A DNA stretch of 64,000 bases, from NCBI RefSeq assembly GCF_052857255.1, contig NW_027526508.1, positions 124,001-188,000 on the forward strand, written 5' to 3'. This DNA comes from Amblyomma americanum (taxonomy: Eukaryota > Arthropoda > Arachnida > Ixodida > Ixodidae). Shown here piece after piece: positions 33,435 to 45,450 of this stretch. A program made the translations under genes and the position numbers. The notes beneath the pieces are model-generated. The model was not told where the DNA came from. It worked only from the letters and a program-made list of their open reading frames with translations, and ran no database searches. Numbering within the stretch: position 1 is the stretch's first letter; the number at the start of each line of letters is the position of its first letter.

Positions 33435-34799
33435 GAAGAGAACGAGAGAAAGGTGTAAACTTTTTCTCTCAGAACTGCGCGAAAACTTGTATTCCGGCTC
33501 AAAACAACGGGATACATCGTTTTAGATCAAAACTAGCACAATTAACGAGCATCGATTTTACAAGTCGTCGAAGAGTAGACGAGAGATAGGTGTAAACTTT
33601 TTCTCTCAGAACTGCGCGAAAACTTGTATTCCGGCTCAAAACAACGGGATACATTGTTTTAGAGCGAAACTATCAAGATTCACGAGCATCGATTTTACAA
33701 GTCGTCGAAGAGTAGACGAGAGAAAGGTGTAAACTTTTTCTCTCAGAACTGCGCGAAAACTTGTATTCCGGCTCAAAACAACGGGATACCTCGTTTTAGA
33801 TCGAAACTAGCAAGATTAACGAGCATCGATTTTACAAGTCGACGAAGAGTAGACGAGAGAAAGGTGTAAATTTTTCTCTCAGAACTGCGCGAAAACTTGT
33901 ATTCCGGCTCAAAACAACGGAATACATCGTTTTAGATCGAAACTAGCAAGATTCACGAGCATCGATTTTACAAGTCGTCGAAGAGTAGACGAGAAAAAGG
34001 TGTAAACTTTTTCTCTCAAAACTGCGCGAAAACTTGTATTCCGGCTCAAAATAACGGGATACATTGTTTTAGATCGAAACTATCAAGATTCACGAGCATC
34101 GATTTTACAAGTCGTCGAAGAGTAGACGAGAGAAAGGTGTAAATTTTTCTCTCAGAACTGCGCGAAAACTTGTATTCCGGCTCAAAACAACGGAATACAT
34201 CGTTTTAGATCGAAACTAGCAAGATTCACGAGCATCGATTTTACAAGTCGTCGAAGAGTAGACGAGAGAAAGGTGTAAACTTTTTCTCTCAGAACTGCGC
34301 GAAAACTTGAATTCCGGCTCAAAACAACGGGATACATTGTTTTGGAGCGAAACTATTAAGATTCACGAGCATCGATTTTACAAGTCGTCGAAGAGTAGAC
34401 GAGAAAAAGGTGTAAACGTTTTCTCTCAGAACTGCGCGAAAACTTGTATTCCGGCTCAAAACAACGGGATACATCGTTTTAGATCGAAACTATCAAGATT
34501 CACGAGCATCAATTTTACAAGTCGTCGCAGAGTAGACGAGAGAAGGGTGTAAATTTTTCTCTCAGAACTGCGCGAAAACTTGTATGCCGGCTCAAAAGAA
34601 CGAAATACATCGTTTTAGATCGAAACTAGCAAGATTAACGAGCATCGATTTTACAAGTCGTCGAAGATTAGGCGAGAGAAAGGTGTAAACTTTTTCTCTC
34701 AGAACTGCGCGAAAACTTGTATTCCAGCTCAAAACAACGGGATACATCGTTTTAGATCGAAACTAGCAAAATTCACGAGCATCGATTTTACATGCCGTC
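33435..34799 (+). repeat. 10-mer HOR, 1,365 bp, copy 1
   Basis: It begins with a GAAGAGAACG monomer ending GATCAAAACTAGCACAATT, then GAGATAGG/GTTTTAGAGCG and m5-m8-like monomers. It continues with a monomer carrying GAATTC at 34,309 and a TTTTGGAGCG body, then copies with GCAGAGTAGACGAGAGAAGGG, TATGCCGG and GATTAGGCG/CCAGCTC, the last ending TACATGCCGTC. The next copy starts at 34,800. Anchors GATCAAAAC (33,525 and 34,890) and GAATTC (34,309 and 35,674) both give 1,365 bp. Confidence 0.84.
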
Positions 34800-36957
34800 G
34801 AAGAGAACGAGAGAAAGGTGTAAACTTTTTCTCTCAGAACTGCGCGAAAACTTGTATTCCGGCTCAAAACAACGGGATACATCGTTTTAGATCAAAACTA
34901 GCACAATTAACGAGCATCGATTTTACAAGTCGTCGAAGAGTAGACGAGAGATAGGTGTAAACTTTTTCTCTCAGAACTGCGCGAAAACTTGTATTCCGGC
35001 TCAAAACAACGGGATACATTGTTTTAGAGCGAAACTATCAAGATTCACGAGCATCGATTTTACAAGTCGTCGAAGAGTAGACGAGAGAAAGGTGTAAACT
35101 TTTTCTCTCAGAACTGCGCGAAAACTTGTATTCCGGCTCAAAACAACGGGATACATCGTTTTAGATCGAAACTAGCAAGATTAACGAGCATCGATTTTAC
35201 AAGTCGACGAAGAGTAGACGAGAGAAAGGTGTAAATTTTTCTCTCAGAACTGCGCGAAAACTTGTATTCCGGCTCAAAACAACGGAATACATCGTTTTAG
35301 ATCGAAACTAGCAAGATTCACGAGCATCGATTTTACAAGTCGTCGAAGAGTAGACGAGAAAAAGGTGTAAACTTTTTCTCTCAAAACTGCGCGAAAACTT
35401 GTATTCCGGCTCAAAATAACGGGATACATTGTTTTAGATCGAAACTATCAAGATTCACGAGCATCGATTTTACAAGTCGTCGAAGAGTAGACGAGAGAAA
35501 GGTGTAAATTTTTCTCTCAGAACTGCGCGGAAACTTGTATTCCGGCTCAAAACAACGGAATACATCGTTTTAGATCGAAACTAGCAAGATTCACGAGCAT
35601 CGATTTTACAAGTCGTCGAAGAGTAGACGAGAGAAAGGTGTAAACTTTTTCTCTCAGAACTGCGCGAAAACTTGAATTCCGGCTCAAAACAACGGGATAC
35701 ATCGTTTTGGAGCGAAACTATTAAGATTCACGAGCATCGATTTTACAAGTCGTCGAAGAGTAGACGAGAAAAAGGTGTAAACGTTTTCTCTCAGAACTGC
35801 GCGAAAACTTGTATTCCGGCTCAAAACAACGGGATACATCGTTTTAGATAGAAACTATCAAGATTCACGAGCATCAATTTTACAAGTCGTCGCAGAGTAG
35901 ACGAGAGAAGGGTGTAAATTTTTCTCACAGAACTGCGCGAAAACTTGTATGCCGGCTCAAAAGAACGAAATACATCGTTTTAGATCGAAACTAGCAAGAT
36001 TAACGAGCATCGATTTTACAAGTCGTCGAAGATTAGGCGAGAGAAAGGTGTAAACTTTTTCTCTCAGAACTGCGCGAAAACTTGTATTCCAGCTCAAAAC
36101 AACGGGATACATCGTTTTAGATCGAAACTAGCAAAATTCACGAGCATCAATTTTAAAAGTCGTCGAAGAGTAGACGAGAGAAAGGTGTAAACTTTTTCTC
36201 TCAGAACTGCGCGAAAACTTGTATTCCGGCTCAAAAGAACAGGATACATCGTTTTAGATCGAAAGTAGCAAAATTCACGAGCATCGATTTAACAAGTCGT
36301 CGAAGAGTAGACGAGAGAAAGGTGTAAACTTTTTCTCTCAGAACTGCGCGAAAACTTGTATTCCGGCTCAAATAATTGAGATGCATCGCTTTAGACCGAA
36401 ACTAGCAAGATTCACGAGCATCGATTTTACATGTCGTCGAAGAGAACGAGAGAAAGGTGTAAACTTTTTCTCTCAGAACTGCGCAAAAATTTGTATTCCG
36501 GCTCAAAACAACGGGATACATCGTTTTAGATCGAAACTAGCAAGATTCACGAGCATCGATTTTACAAGTTGTCGAAGAGTAGACGAGAGAAAGGTGTAAA
36601 CGTTTTCTCTCAGAACTGCGTGAAGACTTGTATTCCGGCTCAAAACAACGGGATACATCGTTTTAGCTCGAAACTAGCAAGATTAACGAGCATCGATTTT
36701 ACAAGTCGACGAAGAGTAGACGAGAGAAAGGTGTAAACTTTTTCTCTCAGAACTACGCGAAAACTTGTATTCCGGCTCAAAACAACTGGATACATCGTTT
36801 TAGATCGAAACTAGCAAGATTCGCGAGCATCGATTTTACAAGTCGTCGCAGAGTAGACGAGAGAAAGGTGTAAATTTTTCTCTCAGATCTGCGCGAAAAC
36901 TTGTATTCCGGCTCAAAACAACGAAATACATTGTTTTAGATCGAAACTATCAAGATT
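34637..36957 (+). repeat. 2,321-bp direct repeat, copy 1 (17 monomers)
   Basis: It contains the second 10-mer (from 34,800) plus seven second-set monomers (ATCAATTTTAAAAG, AAGAACAGG, ATAATTGAGATGC, GCAAAAATTT, GCGTGAAGAC with TTTTAGCTCG, GAACTACGCG with CAACTGG, AGATCTGCG). Anchors GATTAGGCG (34,667 and 36,988), GAATTC (35,674 and 37,995) and the 36,381/38,702 monomer all give 2,321 bp. A private change is GTTTTAGATAGAAAC near 35,850. Confidence 0.86.
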
Positions 36958-39278
36958 AACGAGCATCGATTTTACAAGTCGTCGAAGATTAGGCGAGAGA
37001 AAGGTGTAAACTTTTTCTCTCAGAACTGCGCGAAAACTTGTATTCCAGCTCAAAACAACGGGATACATCGTTTTAGATCGAAACTAGCAAAATTCACGAG
37101 CATCGATTTTACATGCCGTCGAAGAGAACGAGAGAAAGGTGTAAACTTTTTCTCTCAGAACTGCGCGAAAACTTGTATTCCGGCTCAAAACAACGGGATA
37201 CATCGTTTTAGATCAAAACTAGCACAATTAACGAGCATCGATTTTACAAGTCGTCGAAGAGTAGACGAGAGATAGGTGTAAACTTTTTCTCTCAGAACTG
37301 CGCGAAAACTTGTATTCCGGCTCAAAACAACGGGATACATTGTTTTAGAGCGAAACTATCAAGATTCACGAGCATCGATTTTACAAGTCGTCGAAGAGTA
37401 GACGAGAGAAAGGTGTAAACTTTTTCTCTCAGAACTGCGCGAAAACTTGTATTCCGGCTCAAAACAACGGGATACATCGTTTTAGATCGAAACTAGCAAG
37501 ATTAACGAGCATCGATTTTACAAGTCGACGAAGAGTAGACGAGAGAAAGGTGTAAATTTTTCTCTCAGAACTGCGCGAAAACTTGTATTCCGGCTCAAAA
37601 CAACGGAATACATCGTTTTAGATCGAAACTAGCAAGATTCACGAGCATCGATTTTACAAGTCGTCGAAGAGTAGACGAGAAAAAGGTGTAAACTTTTTCT
37701 CTCAAAACTGCGCGAAAACTTGTATTCCGGCTCAAAATAACGGGATACATTGTTTTAGATCGAAACTATCAAGATTCACGAGCATCGATTTTACAAGTCG
37801 TCGAAGAGTAGACGAGAGAAAGGTGTAAATTTTTCTCTCAGAACTGCGCGGAAACTTGTATTCCGGCTCAAAACAACGGAATACATCGTTTTAGATCGAA
37901 ACTAGCAAGATTCACGAGCATCGATTTTACAAGTCGTCGAAGAGTAGACGAGAGAAAGGTGTAAACTTTTTCTCTCAGAACTGCGCGAAAACTTGAATTC
38001 CGGCTCAAAACAACGGGATACATCGTTTTGGAGCGAAACTATTAAGATTCACGAGCATCGATTTTACAAGTCGTCGAAGAGTAGACGAGAAAAAGGTGTA
38101 AACGTTTTCTCTCAGAACTGCGCGAAAACTTGTATTCCGGCTCAAAACAACGGGATACATCGTTTTAGATCGAAACTATCAAGATTCACGAGCATCAATT
38201 TTACAAGTCGTCGCAGAGTAGACGAGAGAAGGGTGTAAATTTTTCTCACAGAACTGCGCGAAAACTTGTATGCCGGCTCAAAAGAACGAAATACATCGTT
38301 TTAGATCGAAACTAGCAAGATTAACGAGCATCGATTTTACAAGTCGTCGAAGATTAGGCGAGAGAAAGGTGTAAACTTTTTCTCTCAGAACTGCGCGAAA
38401 ACTTGTATTCCAGCTCAAAACAACGGGATACATCGTTTTAGATCGAAACTAGCAAAATTCACGAGCATCAATTTTAAAAGTCGTCGAAGAGTAGACGAGA
38501 GAAAGGTGTAAACTTTTTCTCTCAGAACTGCGCGAAAACTTGTATTCCGGCTCAAAAGAACAGGATACATCGTTTTAGATCGAAAGTAGCAAAATTCACG
38601 AGCATCGATTTAACAAGTCGTCGAAGAGTAGACGAGAGAAAGGTGTAAACTTTTTCTCTCAGAACTGCGCGAAAACTTGTATTCCGGCTCAAATAATTGA
38701 GATGCATCGCTTTAGACCGAAACTAGCAAGATTCACGAGCATCGATTTTACATGTCGTCGAAGAGAACGAGAGAAAGGTGTAAACTTTTTCTCTCAGAAC
38801 TGCGCAAAAATTTGTATTCCGGCTCAAAACAACGGGATACATCGTTTTAGATCGAAACTAGCAAGATTCACGAGCATCGATTTTACAAGTTGTCGAAGAG
38901 TAGACGAGAGAAAGGTGTAAACGTTTTCTCTCAGAACTGCGTGAAGACTTGTATTCCGGCTCAAAACAACGGGATACATCGTTTTAGCTCGAAACTAGCA
39001 AGATTAACGAGCATCGATTTTACAAGTCGACGAAGAGTAGACGAGAGAAAGGTGTAAACTTTTTCTCTCAGAACTACGCGAAAACTTGTATTCCGGCTCA
39101 AAACAACTGGATACATCGTTTTAGATCGAAACTAGCAAGATTCACGAGCATCGATTTTACAAGTCGTCGCAGAGTAGACGAGAGAAAGGTGTAAATTTTT
39201 CTCTCAGATCTGCGCGAAAACTTGTATTCCGGCTCAAAACAACGAAATACATTGTTTTAGATCGAAACTATCAAGATT
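36958..39278 (+). repeat. 2,321-bp direct repeat, copy 2
   Basis: A tandem copy of the preceding block. The join is a chimeric monomer at about 36,958 reading CTATCAAGATTAACG, where copy 2 ends CTATCAAGATTCACG. Both copies share CTCACAG in the GAGAAGGG-following monomer and GCGCGGAAAC, marks absent from the related block at 44-47 kb, which supports recent local duplication. GAATTC is at 37,995. Confidence 0.86.
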
Positions 39279-39987
39279 CACGATCATCGATTTTACAAGT
39301 CGTCGAAGAGTAGACGAGAGAAAGGTGTAAACTTTTTCTCTCAGAACTGCGCGAAAAATTGTATTCCGGCTCAAAACAACGGGATACATCGTTTTATACT
39401 GAAAGTCGCAAAATTCACGAGCATCGATTTAACAAGTCGTCGAAGAGTAGACGAGAGAAAGGTGTAAACTTTTTCTCTCAGAACTGCGCGAAAACTTGTA
39501 TTCCGGCTCAAAAGAACGGAATACATCGTTTTAGAGCGAATCTAGCAAGATTAACGAGCATCGATTTTACAAGTCGTCGAAGAGTAGACGAGAGAAAGGT
39601 GTAAACTTTTTCTCTCAGAACTGCGCGAAAAGTTGTATTCCAGCTCAAAACAACGGGATACATCGTTTTAGATCGAAACTAGCAAAATTCACGAGCATCA
39701 GTTTTAAAAGTCGTCGAAGAGTAGACGAGATAAAGGTGTAAACTTTTTCTCTCAGAACTGCGCGAAAACTTGTATTCCGGCTCAAATAATTGAGATACAT
39801 CGCTTTAGATCGAAACTAGCAAGATTCACGAGCATCGATTTTACATGCCGTCGAAGAGAACGAGAGAAAGGTGTAAACTTTTTCTCTCAGAACTGCGCGA
39901 AAACTTGTATTCCGGCTCAAAACAACGGGATACATCGTTTTAGATCAAAACTAGCACAATTAACGAGCATCGATTTTACAAGTCGTC
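39279..39987 (+). repeat. Five monomers linking two blocks
   Basis: It includes the GTTTTATACTGAAAGTCGC monomer, AAGAACGG with TTTTAGAGCGAATC, AAAAGTTGTATTCCAGC with ATCAGTTTTAAAAG, an ATAATTGAG monomer and its GAAGAGAACG/GATCAAAAC partner. The same series reappears near 47.7-48.2, 50.3-50.7 and 54.1-54.5 kb in partial form. The last monomer ends in GTCGTCAAGAG and so switches to an m10 copy. Confidence 0.75.
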
Positions 39988-41939
39988 AAGAGTAGACGAG
40001 AGAAAGGTGTAAACTTTTTCTCTCATAACTGCGCGAAAACTTGTATGCCGGCTCAAAACAACGAAATACATCGTTTTAGATCGAAACTAGCAAGATTAAC
40101 GAGCATCGATTTTACAAGTCGTCGAAGAGTAGGCGAGAGAAAGGTGTAAACTTTTTCTCTCAGAACTGCGCGAAAACTTGTATTCCGGCTCAAAACAATG
40201 GGATACATCGTTTTAGATCGAAACTAGCAAAATTCACGTGCATCGATTTCACAAGTCGTCGAACAGTAGACGCGAGAAACGTGTAAACTTTTTCTCTTAG
40301 GACTGCGAGAAAACTTGTATTTCGGCTCAAAACAACGGGATACATCGTTTTAGATCGAAACTAGCAAGATTCACGAGCATCGATTTTACAAGTCGTCGAA
40401 GAGTAGACGAGAAAAAGGTGTAAACTTTTTCTCTTAGAACTGAGCGAAAACTTGTATTCCGGCTCAAAACAACGGAATACATCGTTTTAGATCGAAACTA
40501 GCAAGATTAACGAGCATCGATTTTACAAGTCGTCGAAGAGTAGACGAGAGAAAGGTGTAAACTTTTTCTCTCAGAACTGCGCGAAAACTTGTATTCCGGC
40601 TCAAAACAACGGGATACATCGTTTTAGATCGAAACTATCAAGATTCACGAGCATCGATTTTACAAGTCGTCGCAGAGTACACGAGAGAAAGGTGTAAATT
40701 TTTCTCTCAGAACTGCGCGAAAACTTGTATTCCGGCTCAAAAGAACGGAATACATCGTTTTAGATCGAAACTAGCAAGATTAACGAGCATCGATTTTACA
40801 AGTCGTCGAAGAGTAGACGAGAGAAAGGTGTAAACGTTTTCTCTCAGAACTGCGCGAAAACTTGTATTCCAGCTCAAAACAACGGGATACATCGTTTTAG
40901 ATCGAAACTAGCAAAATTCACGAGCATCAATTTTAAAAGTCGTCGAAGAGTAGACGAGAGAAAGGTGTAAACTTTTTCTCTAAGAACTGCGCGAAAACTT
41001 GTATTCCGGCTCAAAAGAACAGGATACATCGTTTTAGATCGAAAGTAGCAAAATTCACGAGCATCGATTTAACAAATCGTCGAAGAGTAGACGAGAGAAA
41101 GGTGTAAACTTTTTCTCTCAGAACTGCGCGAAAACTTGTATTCCGGCTCAAATAATTGAGATGCATCGCTTTAGGCCGAAACTAGCAAGATTCACGAGCA
41201 TCGATTTTACATGTCGTTGAAGAGAACGAGAGAAAGGTGTAAACTTTTTCTCTCAGAACTGCGCAAAAATTTGTATTCCGGCTCAAAACAACGGGATACA
41301 TCGTTTTAGATCGAAACTAGCAAGATTCACGAGCATCGATTTTACAAGTTGTCGAAGAGTAGACGAGAGAAAGGTGTAAACGTTTTCTCTCAGAACTGCG
41401 TGAAGACTTGTATTCCGGCTCAAAACAACGGGATACATCGTTTTAGATCGAAACTAGCAAGATTAACGAGCATCGATTTTACAAGTTGTCGAAGAGTAGA
41501 CGAGAGAAAGGTGTAAACTTTTTCTCTCAGAACTGCGCAAAAACTTGTATTCCGGCTCAAAACAACGGAATACATCGTTTTTGATCGAAACTAGCGCAAT
41601 TAACGAGCATCGATTTTACAAGTCGTCGAAGAGTAGACGAGAGATAGGTGTAAACTTTTTCTCTCAGAACTGCGCGAAAACTTGTATTCCGGCTCAAAAC
41701 AACGGGATACATCGTTTTAGATCGAAACTAGCAAGATTCACGAGCATCGATTTTACAAGTCGTCGCAGAGTAGACGAGAGAAAGGTGTAAATTTTTCTCT
41801 CAGAACTGCGCGAAAACTTGTATTCCGGTTCAAAACAACGAAATACATTGTTTTAGATCGAAACTATCAAGATTCACGAGCATCGATTTCACAAGTCGTC
41901 GAAGAGTAGACGAGAGAAAGGTGTAAACTTTTTCTCTCA
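39988..41939 (+). repeat. Second-set block, copy of 22,647-24,600
   Basis: From the AAGAG start of m10 it follows the order at 22,647 onward at an offset of 17,341 bp. Anchors are the lost base of m10 (22,647 and 39,988), GCAGAGTACACG (23,331 and 40,672) and the CGTTTTTGATCG monomer (24,204 and 41,545). It keeps the ATAATTGAGATGC pair that the 30.7 kb copy lost. Private changes include GTCGAACAG, CTCTAAGAAC and GTCGTTGAAGAGAACG. Its last 1,230 bp (about 40,710-41,939) are the first copy of a tandem 9-mer. Confidence 0.82.
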
Positions 41940-43169
41940 GAACTGCGCGAAAACTTGTATTCCGGCTCAAAAGAACGGAATACATCGTTTTAGATCGAAA
42001 CTAGCAAGATTAACGAGCATCGATTTTACAAGTCGTCGAAGAGTAGACGAGAGAAAGGTGTAAACTTTTTCTCTCAGAACTGCGCGAAAACTTGTATTCC
42101 AGCTCAAAACAACGGGATACATCGTTTTAGATCGAAACTAGCAAAATTCACGAGCATCAATTTTAAAAGTCGTCGAAGAGTAGACGAGAGAAAGGTGTAA
42201 ACTTTTTCTCTCAGAACTGCGCGAAAACTTGTATTCCGGCTCAAAAGAACAGGATACATCGTTTTAGATCGAAAGTAGCAAAATTCACGAGCATCGATTT
42301 AACAAGCCGTCGAAGAGTAGACGAGAGAAAGGTGTAAACTTTTTCTCTCAGAACTGCGCGAAAACTTGTATTCCGGCTCAAATAATTGAGATGCATCGCT
42401 TTAGAGCGAAACTAGCAAGATTCACGAGCATCGATTTTACATGTCGTCGAAGAGAACGAGAGAAAGGTGTAAACTTTTTCTCTCAGAACTGCGCAAAAAT
42501 TTGTATTCCGGCTCAAAACAACGGGATACATCGTTTTAGATCGAAACTAGCAAGATTCACGAGCATCGATTTTACAAGTTGTCGAAGAGTAGACGAGAGA
42601 AAGGTGTAAACGTTTTCTCTCAGAACTGCGTGAAGACTTGTATTCCGGCTCAAAACAACGGGATACATCGTTTTAGATCGAAACTAGCAAGATTAACGAG
42701 CATCGATTTTACAAGTTGTCGAAGAGTAGACGAGAGAAAGGTGTAAACTTTTTCTCTCAGAACTGCGCAAAAACTTGTATTCCGGCTCAAAACAACGGAA
42801 TACATCGTTTTTGATCGAAACTAGCGCAATTAACGAGCATCGATTTTACAAGTCGTCGAAGAGTAGACGAGAGATAGGTGTAAACTTTTTCTCTCAGAAC
42901 TGCGCGAAAACTTGTATTCCGGCTCAAAACAACGGGATACATCGTTTTAGATCGAAACTAGCAAGATTCACGAGCATCGATTTTACAAGTCGTCGCAGAG
43001 TAGACGAGAGAAAGGTGTAAATTTTTCTCTCAGAACTGCGCGAAAACTTGTATTCCGGTTCAAAACAACGAAATACATTGTTTTAGATCGAAACTATCAA
43101 GATTCACGAGCATCGATTTCACAAGTCGTCGAAGAGTAGACGAGAGAAAGCTGTAAACTTTTTCTCTCA
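41940..43169 (+). repeat. 1,230-bp 9-mer, second copy
   Basis: AAGAACGGAATAC at 40,741 and 41,971, GATGCATCGC at 41,161 and 42,391 and the CGTTTTTGATCG monomer at 41,545 and 42,775 all give 1,230 bp to the copy ending at 41,939. The join lies where a CCGGTTCAAAAC monomer is followed directly by an AAGAACGG body instead of the GCGAAAAATTG copy. The second copy reads TTTAGAGCG where the first has TTTAGGCCG. Confidence 0.82.
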
Positions 43170-45450
43170 GAACTGCGCGAAAAATTGTATTCCGGCTCAA
43201 AACAACGGGATACATCGTTTTAGATTGAAACTAGCAAGATTCACGAGCATCGATTTTACAAGTCGTCGCAGAGTAGACGAGAGAAAGGTGTAAATTTTTC
43301 TCTCAGAACTGCGCGAAAACTTGTATTCCGGCTCAAAACAACGGAATACATCATTTTAGATCGAAACTAGCAAAATTCACGAGCATCAATTTTAAAAGTC
43401 GTCGAAGAGTAGACGAGAGAAAGGTGTAAACTTTTTCTCTCAGAACTGCGCGAAAACTTGTATTCCGGCTCAAAACAACGGGATACATTGTTTTAGGTCG
43501 AAAGTAGCAAAATACACGAGCATCGATTTAACAAGTCGTCGAAGAGTAGACGAGAGAAAGGTGTAAACTTTTTCTCTCAGAACTGCGCGAAAACTTGTAT
43601 TCCGGCTCAAATAATTGAGATACATCGCTTTAGATCGAAACTAGCAAGATTCACGAGCATCGATTTTACATGCCGTCGAAGAGAACGAGAGAAAGGTGTA
43701 AACTTTTTCTCTCAGAACTGCGCGAAAACTTGTATTCCGGCTCAAAACAACGGGATACATCGTTTTAGATCAAAACTAGCACAATTAACGAGCATCGATT
43801 TTACAAGTCGTCGAAGAGTAGACGAGAGATAGGTGTAAACTTTTTCTCTCAGAACTGCGCGAAAACTTGTATTCCGGCTCAAAACAACGGGATACATTGT
43901 TTTAGGTCGAAAGTAGCAAAATGCACGAGCATCGATTTAACAAGTCGTCGAAGAGTAGACGAGAGAAAGGTGTAAACTTTTTCTCTCAGAACTGCGCGAA
44001 AACTTGTATTCCGGCTCAAATAATTGAGATACATCGCTTTAGATCGAAACTAGCAAGATTCACGAGCATCGATTTTACATGCCGTCGAAGAGAACGAGAG
44101 AAAGGTGTAAACTTTTTCTCTCAGAACTGCGCGAAAACTTTTATTCCGGCTCAAAACAACGGGATACATCGTTTTAGATCAAAACTAGCACAATTAACGA
44201 GCATCGATTTTACAAGTCGTCGAAGAGTAGACAGAGATAGGTGTAAACTTTTTCTCTCAGAACTGCGCGAAAACTTGTATTCCGGCTCAAAACAACGGGA
44301 TACATTGTTTTAGAGCGAAACTATCAAGATTCACGAGCATCGATTTTACAAGTCGTCGAAGAGTAGACGAGAGAAAGGTGTAAACTTTTACTCTCAGAAC
44401 TGCGCGAAAACTTGTATTCCGGCTCAAAACAACGGGATACATCGTTTTAGATCGAAACTAGCAAGATTAACGAGCATCGATTTTACAAGTCGACGAAGAG
44501 TAGACGAGAGAAAGGTGTAAATTTTTCTCTCAGAACTGCGCGAAAACTTGTATTCCGGCTCAAAACAACGGAATACATCGTTTTAGATCGAAACTAGCAA
44601 GATTCACGAGCATCGATTTTACAAGTCGTCGAAGAGTAGACGAGAAAAAGGTGTAAACTTTTTCTCTCAAAACTGCGCGAAAACTTGTATTCCGGCTCAA
44701 AATAACGGGATACATTGTTTTAGATCGAAACTATCAAGATTCACGAGCATCGATTTTACAAGTCGTCGAAGAGTAGACGAGAGAAAGGTGTAAATTTTTC
44801 TCTCAGAACTGCGCGAAAACTTGTATTCCGGCTCAAAACAACGGAATACATCGTTTTAGATCGAAACTAGCAAGATTCACGAGCATCGATTTTACAAGTC
44901 GTCGAAGAGTAGACGAGAGAAAGGTGTAAACTTTTTCTCTCAGAACTGCGCGAAAACTTGAATTCCGGCTCAAAACAACGGGATACATCGTTTTGGAGCG
45001 AAACTATTAAGATTCACGAGCATCGATTTTACAAGTCGTCGAAGAGTAGACGAGAAAAAGGTGTAAACGTTTTCTCTCAGAACTGCGCGAAAACTTGTAT
45101 TCCGGCTCAAAACAACGGGATACATCGTTTTAGATCGAAACTATCAAGATTCACGAGCATCAATTTTACAAGTCGTCGCAGAGTAGACGAGAGAAGGGTG
45201 TAAATTTTTCTCTCAGAACTGCGCGAAAACTTGTATGCCGGCTCAAAAGAACGAAATACATCGTTTTAGATCGAAACTAGCAAGATTAACGAGCATCGAT
45301 TTTACAAGTCGTCGAAGATTAGGCGAGAGAAAGGTGTAAACTTTTTCTCTCAGAACTGCGCGAAAACTTGTATTCCAGCTCAAAACAACGGGATACATCG
45401 TTTTAGATCGAAACTAGCAAAATTCACGAGCATCGATTTTACATGCCGTC
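43170..45450 (+). repeat. 3-mer and 10-mer HOR, copy of 32.5-34.8 kb
   Basis: It contains the 409-bp 3-mer (43,541-43,949), a second 3-mer start and one 10-mer (44,087-45,450, 1,364 bp). It matches 32.86-34.8 kb at an offset of 10,652 bp. The offset becomes 10,651 after a base is lost in GTAGACAGAGATAGG near 44,231. At 43,512 the ATGCACGAG of the earlier copy reads ATACACGAG. Other private changes are TTTTATTCCGG and CTTTTACTCTC. GAATTC is at 44,960. Confidence 0.82.

Noticed and set aside
43921..44313. The longest frames (130 codons here and 145 codons at 56,238-56,675).
   Set aside because: They are extended by single-base losses in local monomers (GTAGACAGAG near 44,231; GTAGACGAAAGG near 56,385) and still only translate the satellite.
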